From Methylophilaceae bacterium (GTDB lineage: Bacteria; Pseudomonadota; Gammaproteobacteria; Burkholderiales; Methylophilaceae), in the NCBI GenBank assembly GCA_014378915.1, contig JACMMS010000023.1, forward strand, positions 1-34,519: a DNA stretch of 34,519 nt, read 5' to 3'. Both the position numbers and the translations under genes were made by a program. The notes beneath the pieces were generated by a model. The model saw nothing but the letters and a program-made list of their open reading frames with translations. It was not told the origin of the DNA and searched no databases. Positions 27,252 through 34,519 of the stretch are shown in pieces. The number at the start of each line of letters is the position of its first letter. Position 1 is the stretch's first letter.

Positions 27252-28712
27252 TTAAGCAACTAACATATCCACAAATACATTGACTGCCGTGGCTTCTAAT
27301 TTCGCTTGCTCTAAGCATAGCGCCAAAATATCCGCTTGTTTTTTAGCATCAAACTTACGCGCTAAATTAACTTTGAATTTTTTCACTAACTCTGGGATGC
27401 CCTCACCACGGCGGCGGCGATGCCCAATTGGGTATTCCACAGCGATATTATCTGACGCGGTGCCATCTTTAAAAAAGACTTGTATGGCGTTGGCGATAGA
27501 GCGTTTTTCGGGGTCATGATAGTCCTGTGTGTACTCAGCTTTTTCTATACAGGTCATTTTGATGCGAATCGCATCAATACGCGGGTCGCTGGCGACGGTA
27601 TCTTCGTAATCTTGTGCGGTTAAATTGCCTTTTAACAAACCGATAGCTGCCATATATTGTATGCAATGATCGCGGTCTGCTGGGTTGGCAAGTGGCCCCG
27701 TTTTATCGATGATGCGAATTGCAGACTCGTGGGTAGTAATGACAATTTTATCAATTGCGGCGATTTGTTCTAAAGTTTGTAGTTTACTGCCAACGCTGCT
27801 ATTTAGTTGCAAAGCACACTCCACGGCAGTTTGGGCGTGGAATTCAGCGGGGAATGATATTTTAAATAGCACTTGTTCCATGACATATGAGCCATAAGGG
27901 CGTTGGAATTTAAACGCATTACCCTTAAATAATACATCGTAAAACCCCCATGTTTTGGCGGTAAGTGCCGATGGATAGCCCATTTCACCTTGTAATGTCA
28001 TCCAAGCCAACCATACGGCTCGGCTAGTGGCGTCGCCTGCAGCCCATGATTTACGTGAGCCTGTATTGGGGCTGTGACGATAAGTGCGTAAGCTTTGGCC
28101 ATCAACAAATGCGTTAGAAACCGCATTGATGATATCTTCTTTATTGCCTCCTAATAGCTTGGTTACCACGGCTGTAGAAGCAATTTTTACTAAAATAACA
28201 TGGTCTAAACCTACGCGGTTAAAACTGTTTTCTAACGCCAACACGCCTTGAATCTCATGTGCTTTAATCATCGCGGTAAGCACATCTTTAATTGTTAACG
28301 GCGCTTTGCCTTCAACCACATTTTTTCGAGAAATATAGTCTGCAGAGGCTAAAATTCCACCCAAGTTATCTGATGGATGTCCCCATTCTGCCGCTAACCA
28401 TGTATCGTTAAAATCTAGCCAGCGTATCATCGCGCCGATATTAAAAGCGGCTAGGATAGGGTCAAGTTGATATGAAGTACCAGGTACCTTTGCACCATTC
28501 GGGACTACTGTGCCCGAGATCACTGGGCCGAGTAATTTAGTGCAAGATGGGTAATCTAAAGCCTCAAAGCCACAACCTAAGGTATCCATCAAACAGTTAC
28601 GGGCTGTATCAAAGGCTTCACCGCTTTTGATTTCAAAATCGGCAACATAATTCGCGATATCAACAATCACTTGATCTGGGGCAGGGCGGACATTGGAAAT
28701 GTGAGCAGACAT
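27252..28712 (-). CDS. prpD: 2-methylcitrate dehydratase PrpD
   Basis: A 486-residue MmgE/PrpD-family cytosolic enzyme that dehydrates 2-methylcitrate to 2-methyl-cis-aconitate in the methylcitrate cycle. Family blocks are [47 protein letters not shown] (visible as [20 protein letters not shown]), [20 protein letters not shown] and [14 protein letters not shown], with the C-terminal YPIGHRRRR. Length agrees with PrpD and excludes the shorter cis-aconitate decarboxylases. It is the last gene of the run that starts at 34020. It is 156 bp downstream of prpC with a repeat element in the gap. No AcnD or PrpF is visible, so the cis-aconitate hydration is presumably done by an aconitase elsewhere. 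Confidence 0.97.
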   Translation of the reverse strand: MSAHISNVRPAPDQVIVDIANYVADFEIKSGEAFDTARNCLMDTLGCGFEALDYPSCTKLLGPVISGTVVPNGAKVPGTSYQLDPILAAFNIGAMIRWLDFNDTWLAAEWGHPSDNLGGILASADYISRKNVVEGKAPLTIKDVLTAMIKAHEIQGVLALENSFNRVGLDHVILVKIASTAVVTKLLGGNKEDIINAVSNAFVDGQSLRTYRHSPNTGSRKSWAAGDATSRAVWLAWMTLQGEMGYPSALTAKTWGFYDVLFKGNAFKFQRPYGSYVMEQVLFKISFPAEFHAQTAVECALQLNSSVGSKLQTLEQIAAIDKIVITTHESAIRIIDKTGPLANPADRDHCIQYMAAIGLLKGNLTAQDYEDTVASDPRIDAIRIKMTCIEKAEYTQDYHDPEKRSIANAIQVFFKDGTASDNIAVEYPIGHRRRRGEGIPELVKKFKVNLARKFDAKKQADILALCLEQAKLEATAVNVFVDMLVA

Positions 28713-28775
28713 TTTAGGATTTCTAGAACTTTCTAATTAGATGCAATTTTGTTAATCCGTAATTCACGTGGAAAC

Positions 28776-28838
28776 GGGAATCCATGTTTAAACAACTGCT
28801 AAAATCAAAATGGATTCCCACTTTCGTGGGAATGACGA
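28776..28838. repeat. Palindromic repeat between prpC and prpD
   Basis: GGGAATCCAT (28776-28785) and ATGGATTCCC (28810-28819) are perfect 10-bp inverted arms. The right side continues into a second hairpin, ATTCCCAC-TTTC-GTGGGAAT (28814-28833), followed by GACG. This is the widespread TTCCCRC...GYGGGAATGAC intergenic repeat type, seen again at 30046. Confidence 0.8.
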
Positions 28839-28868
28839 ATGTGACTGAGATAGTGACTAATGCGACTT

Positions 28869-30017
28869 TTATCTTTTTTCTAACGGAACATAAGGGCGAT
28901 TTTCGAGGCCTATATATTCTGCATTTGGACGGATTATTTTGTTCTCAATACGTTGTTCTATCACGTGTGCAACCCAGCCAGTAGTGCGGGAAATCACGAA
29001 AATTGGCGTAAACATCCTCGTGGGAATGCCCATCATGTGGTAACTAGAAGCGCTATACCAATCTAAGTTAGGGAACATTTTTTTCTCACGCCACATCGTT
29101 TCTTCAATACGTGAAGAAACATCAAATACCGTCATATTGCCGTTATCTTCGCATAGGGTTTGGCTAACTTCTTTGATTGATTCGTTGCGTGGATCGGCAA
29201 CTGTGTAGACTGGATGGCCAAAGCCGATGATGATTTCTTTGCGAGCTATACGTTGCATGATGTCAGTTTCGGCTTCATCTGCATTTTTATAACGTTCGAT
29301 AATTTCCATCGCGGCTTCATTGGCGCCACCATGTTTAGGGCCGCGCAAAGCGCCAATCGCGCCAGTAATGCAGGAATACATATCGGATAAAGTACCTGCA
29401 ACTACGCGCGCAGTGAATGTTGATGCGTTAAATTCGTGCTCTGCATATAACACCAAAGAGGTGTTCATGGCTTTGATATGCAAAATAGATGGTGCCTTAC
29501 CATGCAATACATGCAGAAAGTGAGCAGCAATTGAGTCGTCGTCGGTTTCAACTTCCACACGCTTATTGCTGTGACTAAAGTGATACCAATACAACAAGAT
29601 AGAGCCAAAGCAGGCAACTAATCTATCGCCTAATGCTTTCGCTGCATCAATGTTGCGGTCTGCATTCTCTGGTTCTAGTATGCCAAGCATCGAGCAGCCG
29701 GTGCGCATTACATCCATTGGATGAGCGCTAGCTGGAATTTGTTCTAACACTGTTTTTAGTGCGGCTGGTAAACCGCGTAGCGTTTTTAACTTTTGGTGAT
29801 ACTCGTTAAGTTGCTTCTGATTTGGCAACTCGCCATGAATCAATAGATAGGCGACTTCTTCAAATGTTGCAGACTTCGCCAATTCCATAATATCGTAGCC
29901 GCGGTAATGTAGGTCATTGCCAGTATGACCCACGGTACATATGGCGGTTGTACCAGCTGAAACGCCAGCAAGTGCAACACCCTTTTTCTTTTTAGGTTCA
30001 ATGATTGCTGCTTCCAT
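28869..30017 (-). CDS. prpC: 2-methylcitrate synthase PrpC
   Basis: A 382-residue citrate-synthase-fold enzyme that condenses propionyl-CoA with oxaloacetate. It has [26 protein letters not shown] at the N-terminus (family pattern GVxAGxTAI...LxYRGYDI), the central [14 protein letters not shown], the [13 protein letters not shown] signature and [17 protein letters not shown]. The short length and the GLAGV-like N-terminus place it with methylcitrate rather than housekeeping citrate synthases, and the prpB/prpD neighbours agree. The open frame extends to a TTG at 30044, but the ATG at 30017 has a strong GGAGGAG eight bases before it and gives the expected N-terminus. A palindromic repeat lies on each side of the gene. 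Confidence 0.97.
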   Translation of the reverse strand: MEAAIIEPKKKKGVALAGVSAGTTAICTVGHTGNDLHYRGYDIMELAKSATFEEVAYLLIHGELPNQKQLNEYHQKLKTLRGLPAALKTVLEQIPASAHPMDVMRTGCSMLGILEPENADRNIDAAKALGDRLVACFGSILLYWYHFSHSNKRVEVETDDDSIAAHFLHVLHGKAPSILHIKAMNTSLVLYAEHEFNASTFTARVVAGTLSDMYSCITGAIGALRGPKHGGANEAAMEIIERYKNADEAETDIMQRIARKEIIIGFGHPVYTVADPRNESIKEVSQTLCEDNGNMTVFDVSSRIEETMWREKKMFPNLDWYSASSYHMMGIPTRMFTPIFVISRTTGWVAHVIEQRIENKIIRPNAEYIGLENRPYVPLEKR

Positions 30018-30045
30018 ACTTAATCTCCTCCATAACCGTTGCAAA

Positions 30046-30075
30046 CTGTCATTCCCGCTTTTGCGGGAATGACAG
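30046..30075. repeat. Palindromic repeat between prpB and prpC
   Basis: CTGTCATTCCCGC and GCGGGAATGACAG form perfect 13-bp arms around TTTT. It is the same repeat type as at 28776-28838. It lies in the prpB-prpC gap and could act as an mRNA hairpin within the operon. Confidence 0.85.
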
Positions 30076-30080
30076 TAAAG

Positions 30081-30965
30081 TTAGTTCAGCTCTTGCTTGA
30101 AAAGTGAATCTAGTTTTTGTTCATATGAGTGATAATTTAAGTGCTCATATAGCTCGGCACGGGTTTGCATTAAATCCAATACATTGAGTTGTGTACCGTC
30201 TTTACGTACACCTTCATAAACTTTTAGTGCAGCTTGGTTCATGGCTCTAAATGCAGAAAGTGGGTATAGAATCATGCTCACATCGGCTTTACGTAAGTCA
30301 TCGACAGTGAATAATGGCGTAGAGCCAAATTCAGTAATGTTAGCTAATACAGGCACTTTGACAGCAGCGGCAAATTGTTTATACACTCCAAGCTCGGTCA
30401 CCGCTTCAGGAAAAATCATGTCGGCACCAGCTTCAACGCAAGCACAGGCCCGGTCAATGGCTGACTGTAAGCCTTCAACGGCTAAGGCATCAGTACGTGC
30501 CATGATGACAAAATCAGGGTCAGTTTTTGCATCTGCGGCTGCTTTAATGCGGTCTACCATTTCTGTTAAGCTAACAATGGCTTTATTTGGACGATGGCCA
30601 CAGCGTTTAGCTTGTACTTGGTCTTCAATATGAACCGCTGCGGCGCCTGCTTTAATAATCGCTTTAATGCTGCGGACAATATTAAATGCGCCACCAAAGC
30701 CAGTATCAATATCTACTAACAATGGTGTTTCAGTAGCATCAGTTATTCTGCGCGCATCGATTAGCACATCTTCTAATGTTGAAATGCCGAGATCAGGCAC
30801 ACCTAAAGAGCCAGCTGCTACGCCACCACCAGAAAGATAGATGGCTTTGTAGCCAGTTTGTGTCGCTAGTAACGCGTGGTACGCATTGATTGCGCCGATA
30901 ATTTGCAAAGGCTTTTCAAGTATGAGCGCCTGGCGGAATCTTGCACCTGCAGAAGTGATCGTCAT
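30081..30965 (-). CDS. prpB: 2-methylisocitrate lyase PrpB
   Basis: A 294-residue isocitrate-lyase/PEP-mutase-superfamily enzyme that cleaves 2-methylisocitrate to pyruvate and succinate, the last methylcitrate cycle step. The catalytic motif KRCGHR is at residues 120-125 (C122), with Mg-binding DIDTGFGG at 85-92 and [20 protein letters not shown] near 41-60, all as in PrpB. Length matches. It lies between the CitE-like lyase gene (35 bp upstream) and prpC. The same fold also houses isocitrate and oxaloacetate-related lyases, but the motif details and the prp context support PrpB. Confidence 0.98.
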   Translation of the reverse strand: MTITSAGARFRQALILEKPLQIIGAINAYHALLATQTGYKAIYLSGGGVAAGSLGVPDLGISTLEDVLIDARRITDATETPLLVDIDTGFGGAFNIVRSIKAIIKAGAAAVHIEDQVQAKRCGHRPNKAIVSLTEMVDRIKAAADAKTDPDFVIMARTDALAVEGLQSAIDRACACVEAGADMIFPEAVTELGVYKQFAAAVKVPVLANITEFGSTPLFTVDDLRKADVSMILYPLSAFRAMNQAALKVYEGVRKDGTQLNVLDLMQTRAELYEHLNYHSYEQKLDSLFKQELN

Positions 30966-31000
30966 GAGAAAACCTTAATAATAAAAATGACTGAATAAAA

Positions 31001-31993
31001 CTAAAAGAATGCTCGCAACGCCTCAATGGGCATAGGCATGTTAGTCAATTTAGCCTTTTGCAGAATCTCCCAAAAATAACGGTAAGTGGCGCGGTCATGC
31101 AGTTCACCAGCATATTGAATAGGGCCCCAGTGCGCGGCTTGCGCGGCTAGTAAGATGCTAGCAGCGTCTGATACCTCATCAAAATTTGGTTTTATCGCAT
31201 CTACAATGGCTTGAATTTGCGTAGGGTAGATACTCCACATACGCATAAAGCCAAACTCATGACGCGCACGGTATGCATCAGAATAAGTTGTTTCTGCATT
31301 TTTTAAATCTAAAGTCACGTTGTGTGCTGGAACCACACCATTGGCTAATGCAGCTGAAACCACTTCAGCTTTTGCGCGGGCTAGTAATTTATGCTCAAAT
31401 TGCCCAGGGCTTCGCATTGCGCTTGCTGGGATGGCGCCATGGTGGGCACTGACAAAATCCATTAAGCCAAAGTCTAAAACCTGCAGCCAAGGTAAAGCAG
31501 CGATTTCATGTACCTGATTTAATGCGCCATGTGTCTCAATTAAAATATGAATTGGAATTTCCCGACTGATGTGATTAGCTTTAGCCACTTGCTGAATATA
31601 GGCAATCATCTCACTGGCTTGATCAAGCATCGTGCATTTTGGAATAGTGATGTAACTCAATACTTCACCTGCCCCAGCGACTAGGATGTCGATATCGAGT
31701 TTCCATGCTGGGTGCGTGTAATCGTGAATGCGTGCACCAGCCATGCGGTGTTTGTTAGCGTCACTATTTAGCACGCGCACTATCATCTCTGCGTGGTCTT
31801 GTTCTTGGCCAGAAGCTGCGCCATCTTCACAGTCGCAAGTGATGTCAAACACTGCACCTAGGCTACCTTGCAAACTTAAAGCTTTGAATATTAATTTTTC
31901 GCTACCAGCAAAATGTTCGCAGGCAGGGATAAGTGGAAATGGTTTTTCACCACCGAACAAAGCATCATTAGGGTGCATTTTATTTGAGCTCAT
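31001..31993 (-). CDS. CitE/HpcH-family CoA-ester lyase (beta-methylmalyl-CoA or malyl-CoA lyase candidate)
   Basis: A 330-residue TIM-barrel CitE-like protein. The family's DLED motif appears as DCEDGAASG near residue 57, the CoA/substrate arginine as ARIHDYTHP near 86, the Mg-binding glutamate as ILIETHGAL near 150 and the Mg-binding aspartate in LDFGLMDFVSAHHG near 172. SIYPTQIQAI corresponds to the family's S-IHP-Q block. It belongs to a CitE subgroup seen in betaproteobacteria rather than the malyl-CoA lyases of alphaproteobacteria. Placed between the mesaconyl-CoA hydratase-like gene and prpB, it is the best candidate to cleave beta-methylmalyl-CoA into propionyl-CoA and glyoxylate. Citramalyl-CoA or malyl-CoA lyase activity is an alternative. 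AAGGAA precedes the ATG. Confidence 0.8.
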   Translation of the reverse strand: MSSNKMHPNDALFGGEKPFPLIPACEHFAGSEKLIFKALSLQGSLGAVFDITCDCEDGAASGQEQDHAEMIVRVLNSDANKHRMAGARIHDYTHPAWKLDIDILVAGAGEVLSYITIPKCTMLDQASEMIAYIQQVAKANHISREIPIHILIETHGALNQVHEIAALPWLQVLDFGLMDFVSAHHGAIPASAMRSPGQFEHKLLARAKAEVVSAALANGVVPAHNVTLDLKNAETTYSDAYRARHEFGFMRMWSIYPTQIQAIVDAIKPNFDEVSDAASILLAAQAAHWGPIQYAGELHDRATYRYFWEILQKAKLTNMPMPIEALRAFF

Positions 31994-32053
31994 GGCTTTT
32001 AATTTCCTTAACTTTTAAATTTCTTTAGGCTTTTCTGTTTTAAATTTTCTGGC

Positions 32054-33136
32054 TTAAGATTTTCTCGGCATCAGCACAGTGTAATCAAGGTCTAGCACTA
32101 CATTGTTGTGATAAACACCGTTAGCTTTAATGTTACTGATTTGTGTAGGTTGTATATTTTTTATGCCCACCATACGTAAACGTAATGCGCCTATGTCGTT
32201 TTTATTAGCGAATGTCCATTTGTCTAATACTTCAGTCCATGTATAGATGGTGTCATCACCAAAACTGGGGTTACAGTGTGTCCCGCCATTGATCGCAACA
32301 ATCACCAATGCATTTTCTAAGCCATCGTAAGATAAAGCACGGCATACAGAAATCACATGCCCCCCATACATCAACCGCCTTTTAAATGGAGTTTGCTGCA
32401 TCATTACGTCATCAAAATGCAGGCGTGCATTGTTTTGATATAGTTTGGTCGCCAAGGTGTGATCGGTGTCACTAATTGTCATGCCAGCAGGGTGGTCAAT
32501 GCGCTCGCCTACTTCATAGTCATCCCATAAATGCGCACCGCCAGTCAGCGTGGTGTCGAATTTTCTTGTATCTAAGTGCGAAGGCAGTATTAGCTGGTCT
32601 GCTGGTACAAACGTAAGTAATTCAGGTACGACAGTCTCGGGCGCTGGTGCGTCTAGATTATTTTTGTGTACCATCACCCAGCGTACCCATGAAAATACAG
32701 TCTGATGTAGCTGATTGATGCAAGTTGAGCGCACATACACAATGCCTGATTTGCCATTAGAGTTTTCTTTTAAACCAATCACGTTCGAACTGGTGCTCAG
32801 CGTATCGCCAATATAAACAGGATGCAAAAATCTCACATCCGCGTAACCTAGGTTAGCGACAGCGTTTACTGATATATCAGGAACAGTTTTGCCAAACGCG
32901 ATGTGAAATGCCAGTAGATCATCAACCGGACGGTCTTTATAGCCGAGTGATTGCGCTACTGGTTGCCCACTGTGTAATAAATGCCGCGAGCCAGTGAGTG
33001 CCATATATAGCGCGCACTCACCTTCGCCAATCGTACGTGGTGTGGCGTGGTGAACCACCTCCCCCAAGCGAAAGTCTTCGAAGTAATTGCCTTGGTTCAC
33101 TTTAGAAATGCTGAATTTTGAGTTGCTATTAGACAT
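32054..33136 (-). CDS. mch: Mesaconyl-CoA hydratase-like tandem MaoC protein
   Basis: A 360-residue protein with two MaoC hotdog domains (about 15-165 and 190-345). It closely follows mesaconyl-C1-CoA hydratase (beta-methylmalyl-CoA dehydratase) of Rhodobacter as I recall that sequence. Shared blocks include NYFEDFRLGE, HATPRTIGEG, FGKTVPDISVNAVANLGYA, GDTLSTSSNVIGLKEN, FSWVRWVMV, LWDDYEVGERIDH, RRLMYGGHVIS and the end LDLDYTVLMPR. The reaction is reversible hydration of mesaconyl-CoA to beta-methylmalyl-CoA. It lies between two CitE-like genes and upstream of prpBCD, which makes a C5-to-propionyl-CoA route likely. The symbol mch is also used for an unrelated methanopterin enzyme in methylotrophs. 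Alternative: a hydratase for a related branched enoyl-CoA such as itaconyl-CoA. Confidence 0.85.
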   Translation of the reverse strand: MSNSNSKFSISKVNQGNYFEDFRLGEVVHHATPRTIGEGECALYMALTGSRHLLHSGQPVAQSLGYKDRPVDDLLAFHIAFGKTVPDISVNAVANLGYADVRFLHPVYIGDTLSTSSNVIGLKENSNGKSGIVYVRSTCINQLHQTVFSWVRWVMVHKNNLDAPAPETVVPELLTFVPADQLILPSHLDTRKFDTTLTGGAHLWDDYEVGERIDHPAGMTISDTDHTLATKLYQNNARLHFDDVMMQQTPFKRRLMYGGHVISVCRALSYDGLENALVIVAINGGTHCNPSFGDDTIYTWTEVLDKWTFANKNDIGALRLRMVGIKNIQPTQISNIKANGVYHNNVVLDLDYTVLMPRKS

Positions 33137-33138
33137 GT

Positions 33139-34020
33139 TTATGAATAGCTTTCTTCTAGTTTCGCAATCATTTCGCCAAGTTTTAATAAGCGTTCAGCTG
33201 CCCTTACATGATGGTGCTCTACTAATTTATCATTTACTACCACAGTGCCACGACCCGCTTCATTGGCCGCTTTTAATGATTGAATAATCTCACGTGCATG
33301 CTCTATTTCAGAGGCTTTGGGTGTGTACGCATCATTGCTATATGGCAATTGAGCGGGGTGCACCAATGATTTGCCATCAAAGCCCATATCACGACCTAAT
33401 CTGCATGCGTATTCAAAAGAGTACATATTTTTAAAGTCACTAGTAATACCATCGACTACACAGCGACCATAGGCACGTGCAGCCAAAATTACTAATGACA
33501 ACGACGTTAAAATAGCTGAACGTTCGTGTGTAACACGTGCATGAAGCTGAGAAATTAAATCTGACGTTGCCGTAACCATACATGCAATGCGGTCAGATGC
33601 GCTGGCAATTTCTTTAGCATTTAGCACGGCAATAGGACTTTCTATCATCACCATAATTTGCATATGCTTGCCACCCGCAGCATCTAGCAATGAAAGCGCT
33701 TTTAACACATCTTCACCTGATTCTATGTTAGGAAATAGAATCGCATCGGCACCAATATTAGCCACCGCTTTAATGTCGTCCTGACCCCAAATTGAGTCCA
33801 AATCATTAACGCGTACCACCACTTCACGTGAGCCATAACCGCCTTCTATTACATATTTTACAATGTTATCGCGTGACGCTTCTTTACATTCAATCAGAAT
33901 AGGGTCGCCTAAGTCTAGGATAACCGAGTCCGTGGGTAATGTGCGTGCTCGCTCTAAATAGTGCGTATTGCAGCCTGGCACGTAGAGCATCGACCGACGC
34001 GGGCGAAAGTAATTTTCCAT
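33139..34020 (-). CDS. Second CitE-like protein (malyl-CoA thioesterase/lyase family) with altered DLED motif
   Basis: A 293-residue CitE-family TIM barrel, 2 bp before the hydratase gene. It has RPRRSMLYVPG at the N-terminus, VVVRVND for the CoA-site arginine, VMIESPIAVLNAKEI with the Mg-ligand glutamate, ATSDLISQ with the aspartate, GRDMGFDGKSLVHPAQL and the GRGTVVVNDKLVEHHHV end, most like (3S)-malyl-CoA thioesterase (Mcl2)/CitE. The usual DLEDAV is DLGDPI here, so the acidic residue next to the metal site is missing. It may be a thioesterase, a lyase with another proton path, or a degenerate subunit. The frame extends to a TTG at 34053; the ATG at 34020 gives the family N-terminus. It is the first gene of the operon. 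Confidence 0.82.
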   Translation of the reverse strand: MENYFRPRRSMLYVPGCNTHYLERARTLPTDSVILDLGDPILIECKEASRDNIVKYVIEGGYGSREVVVRVNDLDSIWGQDDIKAVANIGADAILFPNIESGEDVLKALSLLDAAGGKHMQIMVMIESPIAVLNAKEIASASDRIACMVTATSDLISQLHARVTHERSAILTSLSLVILAARAYGRCVVDGITSDFKNMYSFEYACRLGRDMGFDGKSLVHPAQLPYSNDAYTPKASEIEHAREIIQSLKAANEAGRGTVVVNDKLVEHHHVRAAERLLKLGEMIAKLEESYS

Positions 34021-34131
34021 AAATTTAGCTTTGTAATGAATTATTCTATTCAATGGATTTTACTAATAGGGTTCAAATTATTTAAGTTTATTTTGCAGCA
34101 CTATTTTTATTGTATTAGCTTCTTCGGATTT

Positions 34132-34161
34132 ATTATATAGACAGCTTTCTTAATGTGTCAA
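34132..34161 (-). promoter_or_regulatory. Promoter of the CitE-hydratase-CitE-prpBCD operon
   Basis: On the minus strand, TTGACA (34161-34156) and TATAAT (34137-34132) are separated by 18 bp, a near-perfect sigma-70 promoter. It would start transcription about 105 bases before the ATG at 34020. Palindromic boxes lie directly upstream of its -35. Confidence 0.8.
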
Positions 34162-34167
34162 CAAATA

Positions 34168-34202
34168 TCTTATGTCTTATATAAGATATGTCTTTTATAA
34201 GA
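34168..34202. promoter_or_regulatory. Palindromic operator boxes for the divergent GntR regulator
   Basis: TCTTATATAAGA (34175-34186) is a perfect 12-bp palindrome. TCTTTTATAAGA (34191-34202) is a second copy with one mismatch, centred 16 bp away, and a TCTTAT half-site lies at 34168-34173. The spacing is about one and a half helical turns. A TATAAT at 34203-34208 follows immediately, so the boxes cover the likely promoter of the GntR gene, and they abut the -35 of the leftward operon. AT-rich inverted repeats of this size are typical GntR sites. Confidence 0.65.
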
Positions 34203-34281
34203 TATAATTTACTAGACTATTTTTAGTGCTTATGTTTTAATTGTATTTCAATCTATTTGTCACTGCCTTACAACAACCATT

Positions 34282-34519
34282 ATGATAGATAAAAGCAATT
34301 CACCTAATTACAGACCGCTATATGACCAAATTAAAGTGTTGCTTACGCAAAGCTTAATTGGCGGTGAATGGCGTCCTGGCGAGATGATTCCAAGCGAAAT
34401 TGATTTGGCTGGACGCTTTAAAGTAAGCCAAGGAACAGTGCGTAAAGCCATTGATAGTTTGGCTGGTGAAAATATTTTAATTCGTCGTCAAGGTAAAGGC
34501 ACTTTTGTCGCCACGCATA
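34282..34519 (+). CDS. GntR-family (HutC-type) regulator, N-terminal part
   Basis: The window ends within this gene; 79 codons are visible. They form a complete GntR winged helix-turn-helix: YRPLYDQIKVLLTQSL, GGEWRPGEMIPSEIDLA, FKVSQGTVRKAIDSLAGENI and IRRQGKGTFVA, which is the HutC/FadR-type wing. The effector domain lies outside the window. The gene is divergent from the catabolic operon across 260 bp carrying palindromic boxes, so it most likely controls that operon and itself, with a CoA ester or a dicarboxylic acid as a probable signal. The ATG at 34282 lacks a strong ribosome binding site but gives the normal GntR N-terminus. Confidence 0.93.
   Translation, partial: MIDKSNSPNYRPLYDQIKVLLTQSLIGGEWRPGEMIPSEIDLAGRFKVSQGTVRKAIDSLAGENILIRRQGKGTFVATH

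Larger units (their letters stand above)
34021..34281. other. Divergent control region between the catabolic operon and gntR
   Basis: This 261-bp AT-rich region holds the leftward promoter (34132-34161), the palindromic boxes (34168-34202) and the TATAAT for gntR (34203-34208). No other element is evident. The open frame of the first operon gene runs into it as far as 34053 from a TTG that I consider not used. Confidence 0.6.

Noticed and set aside
28784-28984. A 66-codon plus-strand frame between prpD and prpC
   Set aside because: It is made of the palindromic repeat plus antisense prpC sequence, so it is not a gene.
30018-30044. Upstream TTG start for prpC
   Set aside because: It would place the strong GGAGGAG ribosome binding site inside the coding region and add an atypical basic N-terminus.

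Overview
The window looks like a chromosome segment of an AT-rich betaproteobacterium. The methylcitrate genes, the surE-pcm-nlpD order, the DUF2069, TamAB and MoxR/DUF58/TgpA proteins, and the low G+C by eye fit the Methylophilaceae (Methylotenera-like methylotrophs). That placement is inference from gene content, not from a search.

Layout. (a) 1-630: a probably frameshifted small exported protein and a perfect 18-bp palindrome. (b) 750-5832, minus strand: tadA, then TgpA-like transglutaminase, DUF58, MoxR AAA ATPase and a PsiE-like membrane protein; the last four form one probable operon. (c) 6068-9120: two adjacent genes, a DUF3142 protein and a long helical-repeat protein, broken by about eleven frameshifts or stops yet still readable to their natural end. 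(d) 9138-14005: a LysR regulator divergent from pirin, YceI, Old Yellow Enzyme, nitroreductase and thioredoxin-like genes, a plausible redox/electrophile-stress group. (e) 14128-18869, minus strand: a small membrane protein, nlpD-pcm-surE, DUF2069, a HugZ-like protein and wrbA. (f) 18981-25699, minus strand: tamB, tamA, purB. (g) 25749-27240: remains of a REP-associated tyrosine transposase (RAYT), a decayed lipoprotein gene and four related REP-like palindromes. (h) 27252-34020, minus strand: prpD, prpC, prpB, a CitE-like lyase, a mesaconyl-CoA hydratase-like tandem MaoC protein and a second CitE-like protein. A GntR regulator is divergent and cut by the window end.

The most interesting unit is (h). 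It joins a mesaconyl-CoA hydratase / beta-methylmalyl-CoA lyase type module, which would release propionyl-CoA and glyoxylate, to the methylcitrate cycle, which would turn propionyl-CoA into pyruvate and succinate. No propionyl-CoA synthetase is visible, as expected if propionyl-CoA is made inside the cell from a branched C5 CoA ester. The divergent intergenic region holds a near-consensus promoter for the catabolic operon and palindromic TCTTATATAAGA-type boxes, likely GntR operators, that overlap the regulator's own promoter. One CitE paralogue has DLGD where the family has DLED, so its chemistry is uncertain.

Two kinds of genome decay are visible: single-base lesions across a 3-kb operon in (c), and transposase/REP-associated debris in (g). 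A second short-palindrome family (GTCATTCCCGC-type) sits on both sides of prpC.
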